From the NCBI RefSeq assembly GCF_002086795.1, contig NZ_MVIM01000002.1, forward strand, positions 62,001 to 126,000: a stretch of DNA of 64,000 bases. Reading direction: 5' to 3'. The notes beneath the pieces were generated by a model. It saw only the letters and a list, made by a program, of their open reading frames with translations. It had not been told where the DNA came from and made no database searches. This DNA comes from Mycolicibacterium tusciae. GTDB taxonomy: Bacteria > Actinomycetota > Actinomycetes > Mycobacteriales > Mycobacteriaceae. Positions 18,841 to 28,055 of this stretch are shown in pieces. A program made the translations under genes and the position numbers. Positions within the stretch are counted from its first letter, which is position 1. The number at the start of each line of letters is the position of its first letter.

Positions 18841-20577
18841 ATGTTGTGGGCGCTGCTACGACAGTACGCGCGGCCATATCGGTGGCTGCTTGCGTCTGTG
18901 GCGCTGCTCCAGTTGATCAGCACCCTGGCATCGCTGTATCTGCCGACGGTGAACGCCTCGATCATCGACGACGGCGTCGCCAAGGGCGATCTGCCGATCA
19001 TCGTCGAGCTCGGTGGCGTGATGCTCGCGGTCACCGCACTGCAGGTGCTGTGTGCGATCGGCGCGGTGTACTTCGGGTCGCGGGCGGGCTCGGGGTTCGG
19101 TCGCGACCTCCGATCGTCGATCTTTCACCACGTCACCGGGTTCTCGGCCGAGGAGGCCGCACGGTTTGGTGCGGCGTCACTGCTCACCAGGACCACGAAC
19201 GACGTCCAGCAGATCCAGCTGCTCGTGCAACTGACCTGCACCATGCTGATCACCGCGCCGATCATGTCGATCGGTGGAATCTTCATGGCCGTACATCAGG
19301 ACGCGGGCCTGTCCTGGCTGCTGCTGGTCAGCGTGCCGATCCTGGCCGCCGCCAACTACTGGGTGGTGTCGCACCTGCTGCCGATCTTCCGGCGTATGCA
19401 ACGACTCATCGACGGCATCAACCGGGTCATGCGTGAACAGCTTTCCGGAATCCGGGTGATTCGCGCCTTCGCCCGGGAAACGTTCGAGCGCAAGCGATTC
19501 GCGGAAGCGAACGAGGCCGTCGCCGATGCGGCACTGGAGGCGGGCCGCTGGCAGGCATTGATGCTGCCCTCGACGACGCTCGTCATCAACATCTCCAGCG
19601 TCGCGCTGATCTGGTTCGGCGGTCTGCGCATCGACGCCGGCCAGATGCAGGTCGGTTCGCTGATCGCGTTCCTGGCCTATTTCATGCAGATCCTGATGGC
19701 GGTACTGCTCGCGACATTCATGCTGGTTCTCATCCCCCGCGCGTCGGTGTGCGCCGAACGCATCGGGGAGGTGTTGTCGACCGAACCCCAGATCACCAGC
19801 CCGCAGGATCCCGTGCGGCCCGCGGCCATCGAGGGCGAGATCCGTTTGGATGGCGCCTCTTTCAGCTATCCCGGCGCCGAGCGCCCGGTACTGCAGGATA
19901 TTTCGTTCACCGCGCGGCCGGGGACGACCACGGCGATCGTCGGATCGACCGGTTCCGGCAAGTCGACGTTGATTTCGTTGATCTGCCGCCTGTATGACGT
20001 GACAGCCGGCTCGGTTCGCGTGGACGGCATCGACGTGCGCGAGTTCGATCTCGAACAGTTGTGGGCGGCGATCGGTGTGGTTCCGCAGCGAGGTTATCTG
20101 TTCTCCGGGACCGTCGCAGACAACCTGAAGGTCGGCGCGGCCCCAGGAACGGTCGCGACCGAAGGCGACATGTGGCACGCGCTCAAGGTGGCGGCCGCCG
20201 ACGACTTCGTACGCGCCCACCCCGACGGCCTGGACATGCGCGTCGCGCAGGGGGGCATCAACTTTTCCGGCGGACAGCGTCAGCGGCTGGCGATCGCGCG
20301 CGCGGTGATCCGCCGTCCCGCGGTCTACCTGTTCGACGACGCGTTCTCCGCGCTCGATGTCCGAACCGACGCACAGGTGCGAGCCGCGCTTCGGGAGGAG
20401 TCGGCCGGTTCCACGGTTGTGATTGTTTCCCAGCGTATTTCGACAATCGCCCAGGCCGATCAAATCATCGTCATCGACAACGGGCGGATCCTCGGTGTGG
20501 GTAGCCACGACACTCTGCTGACGGATTGCCCGGAGTACGCGGAGTTCGCCGACTCGCAGGTGGTGGGTGCGCCTTGA
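18841..20577 (+). CDS. ABC exporter half-transporter, degenerate-site subunit (Rv1273c-like)
   Basis: A membrane/ATPase half-transporter of 578 residues with six TM helices (about 15-290) and a C-terminal NBD. The start at ATG 18841 is chosen because the family begins with a sequence like [15 protein letters not shown]; an upstream GTG would add 16 unlikely residues. The NBD has Walker [10 protein letters not shown], signature FSGGQRQ and Walker B YLFDD, where Asp replaces the catalytic Glu, and a SQRIST switch in place of the usual H-loop His. These are the marks of the degenerate half of a heterodimeric exporter. Its stop is 2 bp from the partner ATG. Order matches Rv1273c. Confidence 0.9.
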   Translation: MLWALLRQYARPYRWLLASVALLQLISTLASLYLPTVNASIIDDGVAKGDLPIIVELGGVMLAVTALQVLCAIGAVYFGSRAGSGFGRDLRSSIFHHVTGFSAEEAARFGAASLLTRTTNDVQQIQLLVQLTCTMLITAPIMSIGGIFMAVHQDAGLSWLLLVSVPILAAANYWVVSHLLPIFRRMQRLIDGINRVMREQLSGIRVIRAFARETFERKRFAEANEAVADAALEAGRWQALMLPSTTLVINISSVALIWFGGLRIDAGQMQVGSLIAFLAYFMQILMAVLLATFMLVLIPRASVCAERIGEVLSTEPQITSPQDPVRPAAIEGEIRLDGASFSYPGAERPVLQDISFTARPGTTTAIVGSTGSGKSTLISLICRLYDVTAGSVRVDGIDVREFDLEQLWAAIGVVPQRGYLFSGTVADNLKVGAAPGTVATEGDMWHALKVAAADDFVRAHPDGLDMRVAQGGINFSGGQRQRLAIARAVIRRPAVYLFDDAFSALDVRTDAQVRAALREESAGSTVVIVSQRISTIAQADQIIVIDNGRILGVGSHDTLLTDCPEYAEFADSQVVGAP

Positions 20578-20579
20578 CG

Positions 20580-22472
20580 ATGGCACGCACCATCCGCGGC
20601 GTGGGTCAGGCCCCGACCGAGCGGTCGCGGGACTTCAAGGGTTCAGCGATCAGATTGGTCAAGCAGCTGACGCCGCAGCGGGCGCTGGCCATCACGGTCG
20701 TCCTGCTCGGCGTCGGTGGCATCGCGATCGGTGTCGTCGGACCGCGCATTCTCGGACACGCCACCGACCTGTTGTTCAACGGCGTGATCGGCCGTCAGCT
20801 GCCCGCCGGCCTGACCAAAGAGCAGGCAATCGAAGCGGCGCGCGCGCGTGGTGACAACACTTTCGCCGATCTGCTGTCCGGAATGAACGTCGTACCGGGC
20901 CAGGGCGTGGACTTCGCAGCCGTCGGCCGCACGCTGCTGTTGGCCTTGTGCCTGTACCTGGTTGCCGCGTTGTTGGTCTGGGTGCAGGCACGCATGCTGA
21001 ACGTCGTCGTGCAGCGCACGATGGTCACCCTGCGTTCCGACGTCGAGGACAAGCTGCACCGAATGCCGCTGTCGTACTTCGATTCCCGTCAGCGCGGCGA
21101 GGTCCTAAGTCGGGTCACCAACGACGTCGACAACATCCAGACATCGCTGTCGATGACGATCAACTCACTGTTGACATCGGTGTTGACGGTTATCGCGGTG
21201 CTGGTGATGATGCTGACGATCTCGCCGCTGCTGACGCTGCTCACCGTGATCACCGTGCCGCTGTCCCTGTGGGCGACCCGGGTGATCGCACGACGGTCTC
21301 AACGGTTGTTCGTCGCACAGTGGGCCAACACCGGGCGGCTCAACGCGCACATCGAGGAGACGTACAGCGGGTTCACCATCGTCAAGACATTCGGTCATCG
21401 CGCCCAGGCACAGCAACAGTTCGGCGAGTTCAACGACGACGTGTATCAGACCAGCTCTGAGGCGCAGTTCTTTTCGGGCCTGGTGTCGCCGGCGACAGTG
21501 TTCATCGGCAATATCAGCTACGTCGCGGTGGCCGTGGTCGGCGGAATACAAGTCGCGACGGGACAAATCACCCTCGGCAGTATCCAGGCCTTCATCCAGT
21601 ATGTCCGGCAGTTCAACCAGCCGCTGACCCAGGTCGCCGGCATGTACAACACCCTGCAATCCGGCGTGGCCAGCGCGGAGCGGGTGTTCGAGCTACTCGA
21701 TACCGAGGAGGAATCCCCTGAGCGTGCGGCGATGCCGCCGTCGCCGGCGGGACGCCCCGGCCGGGTCGAGTTCAGGAACGTCGACTTCAGCTACCGCGAA
21801 GACACACCCGTTATCGAGGACCTGTCACTGACCGCCGAACCGGGAACCACCGTGGCGATCGTCGGGCCGACGGGCGCGGGCAAGACCACGCTGGTGAACC
21901 TGCTGATGCGGTTCTACGAAGTCGATTCCGGCCAGATCCTGCTCGACGGCGTGGACATCGCCACCGTCAGCCGCCAGTCACTACGATCCCGCATCGGGAT
22001 GGTGCTGCAGGACACCTGGCTGTTCAGCGGAACCATCTACGACAACATCGCCTACGGCAGACCCGATGCAGAAGAGGACGAGGTGATCGCGGCCGCGAAG
22101 GCCGCCTACGTCGACCGGTTCGTGCACCATCTGCCCGACGGCTATCAAACGTGGGTCAGGGGCGACGGCGGAAACATCAGCGCGGGCGAGAAACAGCTCA
22201 TCACGATTGCCCGTGCCACGCTGTCCGGACCGCAGCTGCTCGTCCTCGACGAGGCGACGAGTTCGGTCGACACCAGGACCGAATTGCTGATCCAGCAGGC
22301 AATGGCCGAATTGCGCCGCGACCGGACGAGTTTCATCATCGCGCACCGGCTTTCGACGATCCGCGACGCCGACGCCATCGTCGTCCTCGAAGCCGGTCGC
22401 ATCGTTGAACAAGGCAACCACGCGCAGCTCATGGCTAAGCGTGGCGCTTATTGGTCTATGACGCAGGCGTAG
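20580..22472 (+). CDS. ABC exporter half-transporter, catalytic subunit (Rv1272c-like)
   Basis: A half-transporter of 630 residues starting at ATG 20580; a TTG at 20574 overlapping the previous stop is an alternative. It has six TM helices with a long extracytoplasmic loop after helix 1, then an NBD with Walker [10 protein letters not shown], Walker B LVLDEAT with the catalytic Glu, and H-loop AHRLST. The signature reads ISAGEKQ rather than LSGGQ. Paired with the upstream protein, this gives one intact and one degenerate ATP site, as in TM287/288- or BmrCD-type exporters. The substrate is unknown (lipid or drug export is plausible). It corresponds to Rv1272c by order and length. Confidence 0.9.
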   Translation: MARTIRGVGQAPTERSRDFKGSAIRLVKQLTPQRALAITVVLLGVGGIAIGVVGPRILGHATDLLFNGVIGRQLPAGLTKEQAIEAARARGDNTFADLLSGMNVVPGQGVDFAAVGRTLLLALCLYLVAALLVWVQARMLNVVVQRTMVTLRSDVEDKLHRMPLSYFDSRQRGEVLSRVTNDVDNIQTSLSMTINSLLTSVLTVIAVLVMMLTISPLLTLLTVITVPLSLWATRVIARRSQRLFVAQWANTGRLNAHIEETYSGFTIVKTFGHRAQAQQQFGEFNDDVYQTSSEAQFFSGLVSPATVFIGNISYVAVAVVGGIQVATGQITLGSIQAFIQYVRQFNQPLTQVAGMYNTLQSGVASAERVFELLDTEEESPERAAMPPSPAGRPGRVEFRNVDFSYREDTPVIEDLSLTAEPGTTVAIVGPTGAGKTTLVNLLMRFYEVDSGQILLDGVDIATVSRQSLRSRIGMVLQDTWLFSGTIYDNIAYGRPDAEEDEVIAAAKAAYVDRFVHHLPDGYQTWVRGDGGNISAGEKQLITIARATLSGPQLLVLDEATSSVDTRTELLIQQAMAELRRDRTSFIIAHRLSTIRDADAIVVLEAGRIVEQGNHAQLMAKRGAYWSMTQA

Positions 22473-22491
22473 TCGTCGTAGTCTCGAATCG

Positions 22492-24678
22492 ATGACCACG
22501 ACACCGAATAAAGCGACGTCGTACACCTTCTGCAGATACTGTTCGGCAGCCTGCGGTCTCGAGGTCACCGTCGAGGACAACAGGGTGATCAAGATTTCAC
22601 CAGACAAGGAGAACCCGCACAGTTGGCATGACTTCTGCGCCAAGGGCAGGACGGCCAATCAGCTCGTCGAGCACCCGCGCAGGATCGTGGCGCCGATGCG
22701 TCGGGTCGGGGACTTCCCCGGCGAGTATGTCGAAGCCAGCTGGGACGAGGCGATCGCCGACATCGCCGCGCGGATGACGGCGCTGATCGACGCCGACGGC
22801 CCCGATTCGATCGGCCTCTATTACGGGAACCCGACTGGCTACTCGTCGTCGAACGTGCTGTTCATGATCGCGTGGTTGGATGCCGTCGGCACCCAGAACC
22901 GGTACGCCGTCGGTTCGGTGGACCAGAACGCGATGCACGTCGTCGCCGACGCGATGTACGGATCGATTCTGATGGCGCCGGTGTCCGACGTCGACAACTG
23001 CGACTACTTCCTGCTGGTCGGCGCCAATCCGGCGGTCAGCGCGTGGAACTGGCTGGAAACCGTGCCCGGCGGCTGGCAGCGCGCACTGGAGCGACAGCGC
23101 CGAGGCGCGCAGATCGTCGTCGTCGATCCCCTTCGGACCGAGACCGCGGACAAGGCGGATGTGCATCTGGCCGTCCGACCCGGACAGGACTGGGCACTGC
23201 TGCTGGCCATGGTCAAGGTCATCCTCGACGAGCGACTCGAACACGAAGGTGACTGCCGCGATCTCGCCACCGGGGTGGATGAGCTCCGCGTGCTCGTCAC
23301 CGACGCGGACCTCGACGACCTGGCCGTGCGGTGCGACATCCCGCGCGCCGTCATCGAGCAAGTGGCAAGAAATTTCGCGACCGCGAAGCGCGCGATGGTC
23401 GTCACCCGCACCGGTGTTTCACTGCACGTCACCGGCACCATCGGCGAGTGGCTGGGCCACGTGCTCAACATCATCACGGGTCGGATGGACCGGCCGGGCG
23501 GGCGCCGGTTCGAACCCGGCTATGTCGATGCGCTGAAGCTGTCCGGCATGGCGAAACCGCCGGCACACAAGAGTCGGCTCAGGGGCACCGACCTGGTCGC
23601 GGGTGCCCACGCACTGGCGGAACTGCCAGATGAGATCACGACACCCGGGCCCGGACAGATTCGCGCGATGGTGATCAACTGCGGCAATCCCGTGGTGTCC
23701 GGACCGCACGGCGCCAAGTTGGACGCCGCGCTCGCGCAACTGGATCTTCTGGTCGCGATTGACTTGGTACAGCGCGAAAGTCACCGTCACGCGCACTGGT
23801 TGCTGCCTGCCGCGCACTGGCTGGAACGCGACGACCTGCTGGCCCTGACCAGCAACCTGCACGACGAACCGTACGTGCAGTACGGACGGGCGGTCGTCGA
23901 TCCACCGCCGGGGGCCCGTGAGGAGTGGCGCATCTTCGTCGATCTCGCGATCGCGATGCGCAAGCCGCTCTTCGGCGCCAAAGGTATGAACAGTTTCGTG
24001 CGGGCCACCCGCGCTCTTGCCAGCCTGACCGGTAGGCCCGGCCTCGAGTTCACCCCGGCGTGGTTGAATCGCCTGCTCGTCGCGACCAGCCGAAAGATCA
24101 ACGGGCGCAGGGTGAGTTGGCGTGATCTGATGGCGAATCCGCATGGAATGGTGCTGGGTCCACGCGAGTTCGGTCATTTTCGCGGCGCGCTGCGCACCGA
24201 GGACAAGATGGTGCACGCCGCACCGCCGGAGTTCGTGGCCCGCACGCGTGAACTGCTCACCGAGCCTGCGCCGGGGCCCCCGGCCGGGTATCCGTTCCAG
24301 TTGTCGAACCGTCGCAACCGGCACTCGATGAACTCCTGGCTCAACGAGCTTCCCGGCCTACACCCCTCGGGTAAGCGCAATGACGTGGTGATCAACCCCG
24401 AGGACGCGGTGACACTGGGAATCGCCGATGGAGACGCGGTGCGGGTCTTCTCCCCCGTCGGACAGATCGAGTTGACCGCTTCCGTCAGCGATCGTCCCCG
24501 TCGCGGGGTGCTGATAGTCGACCACGGTTGGGGCTCAAGGATCTTCGACCCGCGCGGCGGCGCCGATCCGGTTTCCTACGGCGCCAACCGCAATCTGCTC
24601 ATCGACGACGTGTCCGTCGACCCGCTGTCGGGGACCTCGGCCTTGAGCTCGGGGTACGTGGGTGTCGAGCGCGTTTAA
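22492..24678 (+). CDS. Molybdopterin oxidoreductase with N-terminal [4Fe-4S] cluster
   Basis: A 728-residue cytoplasmic protein of the DMSO reductase superfamily (NapA/FdhF-like architecture). Cys14, 17, 21 and 49 form the C-x2-C-x3-C-x27-C Fe-S motif, followed by AKG with the conserved electron-transfer Lys. The molybdopterin-binding fold runs to about residue 560, and a dinucleotide-binding beta domain closes the C-terminus. At the expected Mo-ligand position the text reads GSVDQN, with no Cys/Sec, so a Ser/Asp or no protein ligand is likely. There is no Tat signal and no redox partner subunit next to it. The substrate is unknown. It starts 19 bp after the ABC exporter. Confidence 0.87.
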   Translation: MTTTPNKATSYTFCRYCSAACGLEVTVEDNRVIKISPDKENPHSWHDFCAKGRTANQLVEHPRRIVAPMRRVGDFPGEYVEASWDEAIADIAARMTALIDADGPDSIGLYYGNPTGYSSSNVLFMIAWLDAVGTQNRYAVGSVDQNAMHVVADAMYGSILMAPVSDVDNCDYFLLVGANPAVSAWNWLETVPGGWQRALERQRRGAQIVVVDPLRTETADKADVHLAVRPGQDWALLLAMVKVILDERLEHEGDCRDLATGVDELRVLVTDADLDDLAVRCDIPRAVIEQVARNFATAKRAMVVTRTGVSLHVTGTIGEWLGHVLNIITGRMDRPGGRRFEPGYVDALKLSGMAKPPAHKSRLRGTDLVAGAHALAELPDEITTPGPGQIRAMVINCGNPVVSGPHGAKLDAALAQLDLLVAIDLVQRESHRHAHWLLPAAHWLERDDLLALTSNLHDEPYVQYGRAVVDPPPGAREEWRIFVDLAIAMRKPLFGAKGMNSFVRATRALASLTGRPGLEFTPAWLNRLLVATSRKINGRRVSWRDLMANPHGMVLGPREFGHFRGALRTEDKMVHAAPPEFVARTRELLTEPAPGPPAGYPFQLSNRRNRHSMNSWLNELPGLHPSGKRNDVVINPEDAVTLGIADGDAVRVFSPVGQIELTASVSDRPRRGVLIVDHGWGSRIFDPRGGADPVSYGANRNLLIDDVSVDPLSGTSALSSGYVGVERV

Positions 24679-25259
24679 AGCTGTGGGCCCTCGGCGCGCA
24701 GATCGTCGACGTTGCGCATGGCGTCGCGTAGCTTGCCCAGCCACTCGTCGGCATGTTCGCCGACCAGCTTGACCGACCACGCCAGCGCATCGGAGCGGGA
24801 GCGGGCCACGCCGGCGTCCACCAGAGTGTCGAGTACCTGGCGCTCGGGCTGACGCAAGCGCGTCATCACCGGTACGGCGATGTGGGTGAACAGAACGCGT
24901 TCGTAATTATCGTCACCTACCGCCCCGATCTCGACGCCCCACGCGACCTTGCGACCGTAGCGACGCTCGGCTTCATCGGCGATCCGCATGCGCTCCGAAC
25001 GCGTCTCCTCGCGGAACCGCGCCACTCTGCCGGATGCGTGGGCTTCACTTTCCGCAACGTCGGAGTCGCCTGCGACTTCGGGGAGGCGGCCGATGACGGT
25101 GATCTCCTCGCGGTCGACGACGACGGTCGGGTCACCGGTGAACCAGCCTTCGGGCAGGCGACCGGAGAACCAGTCGCCCGCACTGCTCGCGTCGGGTTGT
25201 TCGGCCTGCTGCCAGCCGCCGGAGCGGCCCGGCCTTCTGCCGGAGTGATGGTGTCTCAT
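24675..25259 (-). CDS. Conserved actinobacterial protein, possible ribbon-helix-helix-like C-terminus
   Basis: A 194-residue protein with no named family that I recognise. Residues 35-60 are beta-prone (PTVVVDREEITVIG). Residues 68-105 form a charged helix. Residues 125-176 read like a regulator module: MTRLRQPERQVLDTLVDAG then VARSRSDALAWSV, resembling the helix pair of ribbon-helix-helix DNA-binding proteins. Three near-identical octamers lie exactly at its start codon, which would fit autoregulation. No Shine-Dalgarno precedes the ATG, so it may be leaderless or start further in. Its 3' end overlaps the molybdoenzyme gene by 4 bp (convergent). Confidence 0.65.
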   Translation of the reverse strand: MRHHHSGRRPGRSGGWQQAEQPDASSAGDWFSGRLPEGWFTGDPTVVVDREEITVIGRLPEVAGDSDVAESEAHASGRVARFREETRSERMRIADEAERRYGRKVAWGVEIGAVGDDNYERVLFTHIAVPVMTRLRQPERQVLDTLVDAGVARSRSDALAWSVKLVGEHADEWLGKLRDAMRNVDDLRAEGPQL

Positions 25260-25281
25260 GATTACATGATTACATCGTTAC
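25258..25281 (-). repeat. Three tandem 8-bp repeats at the start of the RHH-like gene
   Basis: ATGATTAC, ATGATTAC and ATCGTTAC follow one another without gaps, the third differing at two positions. On the coding (minus) strand they read GTAACGAT-GTAATCAT-GTAATCAT and run into the start codon. TAATCA within the middle copy lies where a -10 box would be for a transcript starting at the ATG. They may form a cooperative operator overlapping a leaderless promoter. The repeat is much more AT-rich than its surroundings. Confidence 0.6.
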
Positions 25282-25332
25282 ACCGCTGTTGGGACAGCTT
25301 TCTCCCGAAGCGAACAGCGCCGTGCGTGCGCG

Positions 25333-25539
25333 CTACTGCTTGCGGTTCAAGAGGAGAACAGCTCCGCCGCCCAGGACCGCACCGATGAACAGCAGGATGG
25401 CCAGGGTCGGACTGACCAGCCACCACACCAGGCCCAGCCCGATGATCACCGGGGAGACGACGAACAGCACCATGCCCGGGTGCTGCTTGATGACCGCGAG
25501 GGCGCTTTGCGCGCGCACCCGGTCAATTTCCTTTGCCAT
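25333..25539 (-). CDS. Small membrane protein with two TM helices
   Basis: A 68-residue protein with a charged N-terminal 20 residues followed by two hydrophobic segments (about 23-43 and 44-62) and a basic C-terminal NRKQ. It is coding rather than a shadow because the hydrophobic pattern is clean and nothing else occupies the interval. The start overlaps by a few bases the region upstream of the AIM24 gene on the other strand. No family or function is recognised. Confidence 0.6.
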   Translation of the reverse strand: MAKEIDRVRAQSALAVIKQHPGMVLFVVSPVIIGLGLVWWLVSPTLAILLFIGAVLGGGAVLLLNRKQ

Positions 25540-25577
25540 CTCACCAGGATGCCAGTCGTCGGTCTAGTTTTGTCTCC

Positions 25578-26465
25578 ATGACAGGACCTAATACCGGAAG
25601 CTGGCGGCCCGACCCCGAGGGACGCTACGAACACCGCTGGTGGGACGGCCAGCAGTGGACCGATCAGGTATCACACCAAGGGCAGGTCGTCCGGGCGCCG
25701 CTGGGCGCACCTCCTGCCGGGCCCGCGCCGCAGCATCAGCCAGGACCGCCCCAGGCGGCGGTCATGGGCGGGCAGCCGGCCGGCGACGGATTCTCCGGCA
25801 TCACTGGCGATTTGGTCGACGGACGGTTCAGCGAGAAGGAAGCCAAACCGATCGCGAACCAGAACTCGAAGCTGCTGCGCGTGCGCCTCGGCGAACCGTT
25901 CATGGCGCGCCAGGGTGCCATGGTGGCCTATCAGGGCAACGTGGACTTCGCGTTCGAGGGCGGAGGGGCATCGAAGTTCCTCAAGAAGGCGCTGACGGGC
26001 GAGGGCCTGCCACTGATGCGGTGCCAGGGGCAGGGCGACGTGTTCCTGGCCGAGCGCGCTTACGACGTCCATCTGCTGAACCTGACGAATTCCGGGTTGT
26101 CGATCAGCGGCAAGAACGTGCTGGCCTTCTCGGCGAGCCTCGACTGGAACATCGAGCGCGTCAAGGGCGGCAGCATGGTGGCCGGCGGGTTGTTCAACAC
26201 GACATTGCGCGGTACCGGTTGGGTGGCGCTCACCACCGACGGCCCACCCGTCGTACTCAACGCCGCTGAGGCGCCCACGTTCGCCGACACCAACGCGGTG
26301 GTGGCGTGGTCGGCGAACCTTCAGACCCAGCTCAAGACGAGCTTCAAAGCGGGGGCGCTGATCGGCCGCGGCTCAGGCGAGGCGGTTCAGGTGTCGTTTT
26401 ACGGGCCGGGCTTCGTCATCGTGCAGCCATCGGAGGGCATACCGCCGGTCACCGCGGCACACTGA
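25578..26465 (+). CDS. AIM24-family protein with N-terminal DUF2510 domain
   Basis: A 295-residue protein. The first 30 residues (GSWRPDPEGRYEHRWWDG then QQWTDQV) form a DUF2510 motif common in actinobacterial membrane-associated proteins. A Pro/Gln-rich linker spans about 35-75. Residues 85-290 form the TRAP-like beta-rich AIM24 domain, with NQNSKLLRVRLGEPFMARQG at its start and GFVIVQPSEG near the end. AIM24 proteins are of unknown biochemical function. The ATG at 25578 is chosen because the DUF2510 motif begins eight residues later. It is convergent with dtd. Confidence 0.85.
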   Translation: MTGPNTGSWRPDPEGRYEHRWWDGQQWTDQVSHQGQVVRAPLGAPPAGPAPQHQPGPPQAAVMGGQPAGDGFSGITGDLVDGRFSEKEAKPIANQNSKLLRVRLGEPFMARQGAMVAYQGNVDFAFEGGGASKFLKKALTGEGLPLMRCQGQGDVFLAERAYDVHLLNLTNSGLSISGKNVLAFSASLDWNIERVKGGSMVAGGLFNTTLRGTGWVALTTDGPPVVLNAAEAPTFADTNAVVAWSANLQTQLKTSFKAGALIGRGSGEAVQVSFYGPGFVIVQPSEGIPPVTAAH

Positions 26466-26469
26466 GGGC

Positions 26470-26901
26470 TCACAGCTCCAGCAGCACCGTCACGGGGCCG
26501 TCGTTGACGAGTTCCACCCGCATATCCGCCCCGAACACGCCCGTCTCGACCTGTGCACCTAAAGCCCGAAGTGCGTCGGCGAAGGCGGTCACCAGCGGTT
26601 CGGCCACCGCGCGTGGGGCGGCGGCGTTCCAGGCGGGACGGCGGCCCTTGGCGGTGTTGGCGTAAAGCGTGAACTGGCTGACCACGAGGATCGGCGCCTC
26701 AACGTCGCTCGCCGATTTCTCGTCGTCGAGAATGCGCAGCTGCCACAGCTTTTCGGCCATGCGCTGCGCCTTCGACGTGTCGTCGTCGTGCGTGACCCCT
26801 ACCAGCGCCACCAGCCCCTGGCGCTCGGGGCGCACCGCTCCGACCACCTCACCGTCGACCCGCACCGCCGCCGACGTCACCCGCTGGACCAGGACGCGCA
26901 T
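26470..26901 (-). CDS. dtd: D-aminoacyl-tRNA deacylase Dtd
   Basis: Housekeeping enzyme of 143 residues that hydrolyses D-amino acids (and achiral Gly) from mischarged tRNA. The family motifs SQFTLYA (about residue 80) and NDGPVTV (about 133, the Gly-cisPro loop) are both intact, and the N-terminus [11 protein letters not shown] is characteristic. The length is full. It lies divergent from the copper operon; 33 bp upstream of its ATG lies the copper operator, which may or may not influence it. The family is conserved in mycobacteria (Rv1897c), though at a different location in M. tuberculosis. Confidence 0.95.
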   Translation of the reverse strand: MRVLVQRVTSAAVRVDGEVVGAVRPERQGLVALVGVTHDDDTSKAQRMAEKLWQLRILDDEKSASDVEAPILVVSQFTLYANTAKGRRPAWNAAAPRAVAEPLVTAFADALRALGAQVETGVFGADMRVELVNDGPVTVLLEL

Positions 26902-26934
26902 GGTCGCCGATGCTGCCAGGCACCGGCTGTTTGC

Positions 26935-26951
26935 ATACCCTATGGGGGTAT
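26935..26951. promoter_or_regulatory. Copper-responsive RicR/CsoR-type operator
   Basis: The palindrome ATACCC-TATGG-GGGTAT matches the TACCC-N5-GGGTA core known for the mycobacterial RicR regulon. It ends 15 bp before the copZ ATG and overlaps a plausible -10 (TATGGT, 26949-26954), so apo-repressor binding would block copZ-copA transcription until Cu(I) is bound. No RicR/CsoR gene is in the window; it would have to act from elsewhere. Confidence 0.85.
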
Positions 26952-26966
26952 GGTACCTATGGACTC

Positions 26967-27173
26967 ATGAGCACGACAACGGTCACCGTAACCGGAATGA
27001 GCTGTGGACATTGCGCCACGTCGGTGCGTGAGGAGATCACGGAGATCCCCGGCGTCCGATCCGTCGACGTGGACCTTGCCAGCGGTAGCGTCACCATCGA
27101 CAGCGACAGCGTGCTCGAAGCGGCCGCCATCAAGACCGCCGTCGAGGACGCCGGCTACCAGCTGGCCAGCTGA
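26967..27173 (+). CDS. copZ: CopZ-like copper chaperone (HMA domain)
   Basis: A 68-residue single heavy-metal-associated domain. The motif GMSCGHC (Cys residues near 12 and 15) binds Cu(I), and DAGYQLA is the conserved C-terminal strand. The ATG at 26967 is chosen over an upstream frame because it begins just before the first strand and follows the RicR-type operator closely; the leader is only a few bases if the predicted -10 is right. It is translationally coupled (TGATG) to the next gene and delivers copper to the CopA ATPase encoded two genes on. Confidence 0.92.
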   Translation: MSTTTVTVTGMSCGHCATSVREEITEIPGVRSVDVDLASGSVTIDSDSVLEAAAIKTAVEDAGYQLAS

Positions 27174-28054
27174 TGAAAACCGGACAGAAGGTCATCGCGT
27201 TCGTCGTCGGACTCGCCGTGGTATTCGCGATCTCCGTCTGGATCGGCAACGCGGTCACCCCGCAGGAAGCGACGACGACGGCCGCACAAGAGCTGCCCGG
27301 CGGACTGCAGACGACACAGGACGGATACACGCTGGCCCTGGACAACTCGATCGCCACCGCCAATCCCGATGTGCCACTGAAGTTTCAGATTCTGAGTGCC
27401 ACCGGAGCGCCAGTGAAGCGCTACGTCGAGAAACACGACGAACTGCTGCACCTGATCGTCGTACGCAACGATCTTGCGGTCTTCCAGCACGTCCACCCGA
27501 AGCTCGACGAGCAAGGCACGTGGAGTGTGCCGCTGAACCTGTCTCGCGCCGGTGACTATCGCGTCTTCGCCGACTTCATGCCATCGGGCGGTCCCGCGCT
27601 GACGTTGGGCGCCAATCTGCACGTCGCCGGCAAGTACGACCCGCAACCGCTGCCCCCGGCAGCGCTGACCGCCGAGGTCGACGACTACACGGTGACGCTG
27701 CGCGGGACGCCGAAGGCCAACGACGCGTCGATGCTCACCCTGTCGGTCAGCCGGGACGGCAAACCCGTCGACGACCTGCAGCCCTACCTCGGCGCGTACG
27801 GGCACCTCGTCGCTGTTCGCGCGCCGGATCTCGCCTACCTGCACGTGCATCCGATCAGCGAGCCCGACGGCGGCACCGCGGTCTCCGGCCCGGACATCGG
27901 GTTCCACACGACGTTCCCCAGCACGGGGTCGTACCGACTGTTCCTCGACTTCCGGCATCGCGATGTCGTGCGCACCGCCGCGTTCACCGTGAAGGTCACC
28001 GACAGCGCCTCGACGACGGCACCTGCCCCGTCCGGCGGCGGACACCAACACTGA
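27173..28054 (+). CDS. Membrane-anchored/secreted metal-binding-like protein with duplicated HVHP domain
   Basis: A 293-residue protein with an N-terminal hydrophobic anchor or signal (about 7-27) and then two homologous halves. The first reads [22 protein letters not shown] (about 85-145). The second reads [22 protein letters not shown] (about 205-270). Each half places a His before a His-x-His-Pro, a likely Cu-binding arrangement in an Ig-like fold. The C-terminus GGGHQH adds further His. It sits between copZ (1-bp overlap) and copA (1-bp gap) behind the copper operator, so an extracytoplasmic copper-binding role is likely, although I do not recognise a named family. Confidence 0.8.
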   Translation: MKTGQKVIAFVVGLAVVFAISVWIGNAVTPQEATTTAAQELPGGLQTTQDGYTLALDNSIATANPDVPLKFQILSATGAPVKRYVEKHDELLHLIVVRNDLAVFQHVHPKLDEQGTWSVPLNLSRAGDYRVFADFMPSGGPALTLGANLHVAGKYDPQPLPPAALTAEVDDYTVTLRGTPKANDASMLTLSVSRDGKPVDDLQPYLGAYGHLVAVRAPDLAYLHVHPISEPDGGTAVSGPDIGFHTTFPSTGSYRLFLDFRHRDVVRTAAFTVKVTDSASTTAPAPSGGGHQH

Positions 28055-28055
28055 C

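Noticed and set aside
19177-20586. 469-codon minus-strand frame opposite the ABC exporter
   Set aside because: Composition (Arg/Asp/Gln/His-rich) and lack of motifs mark it as a shadow of the exporter gene.
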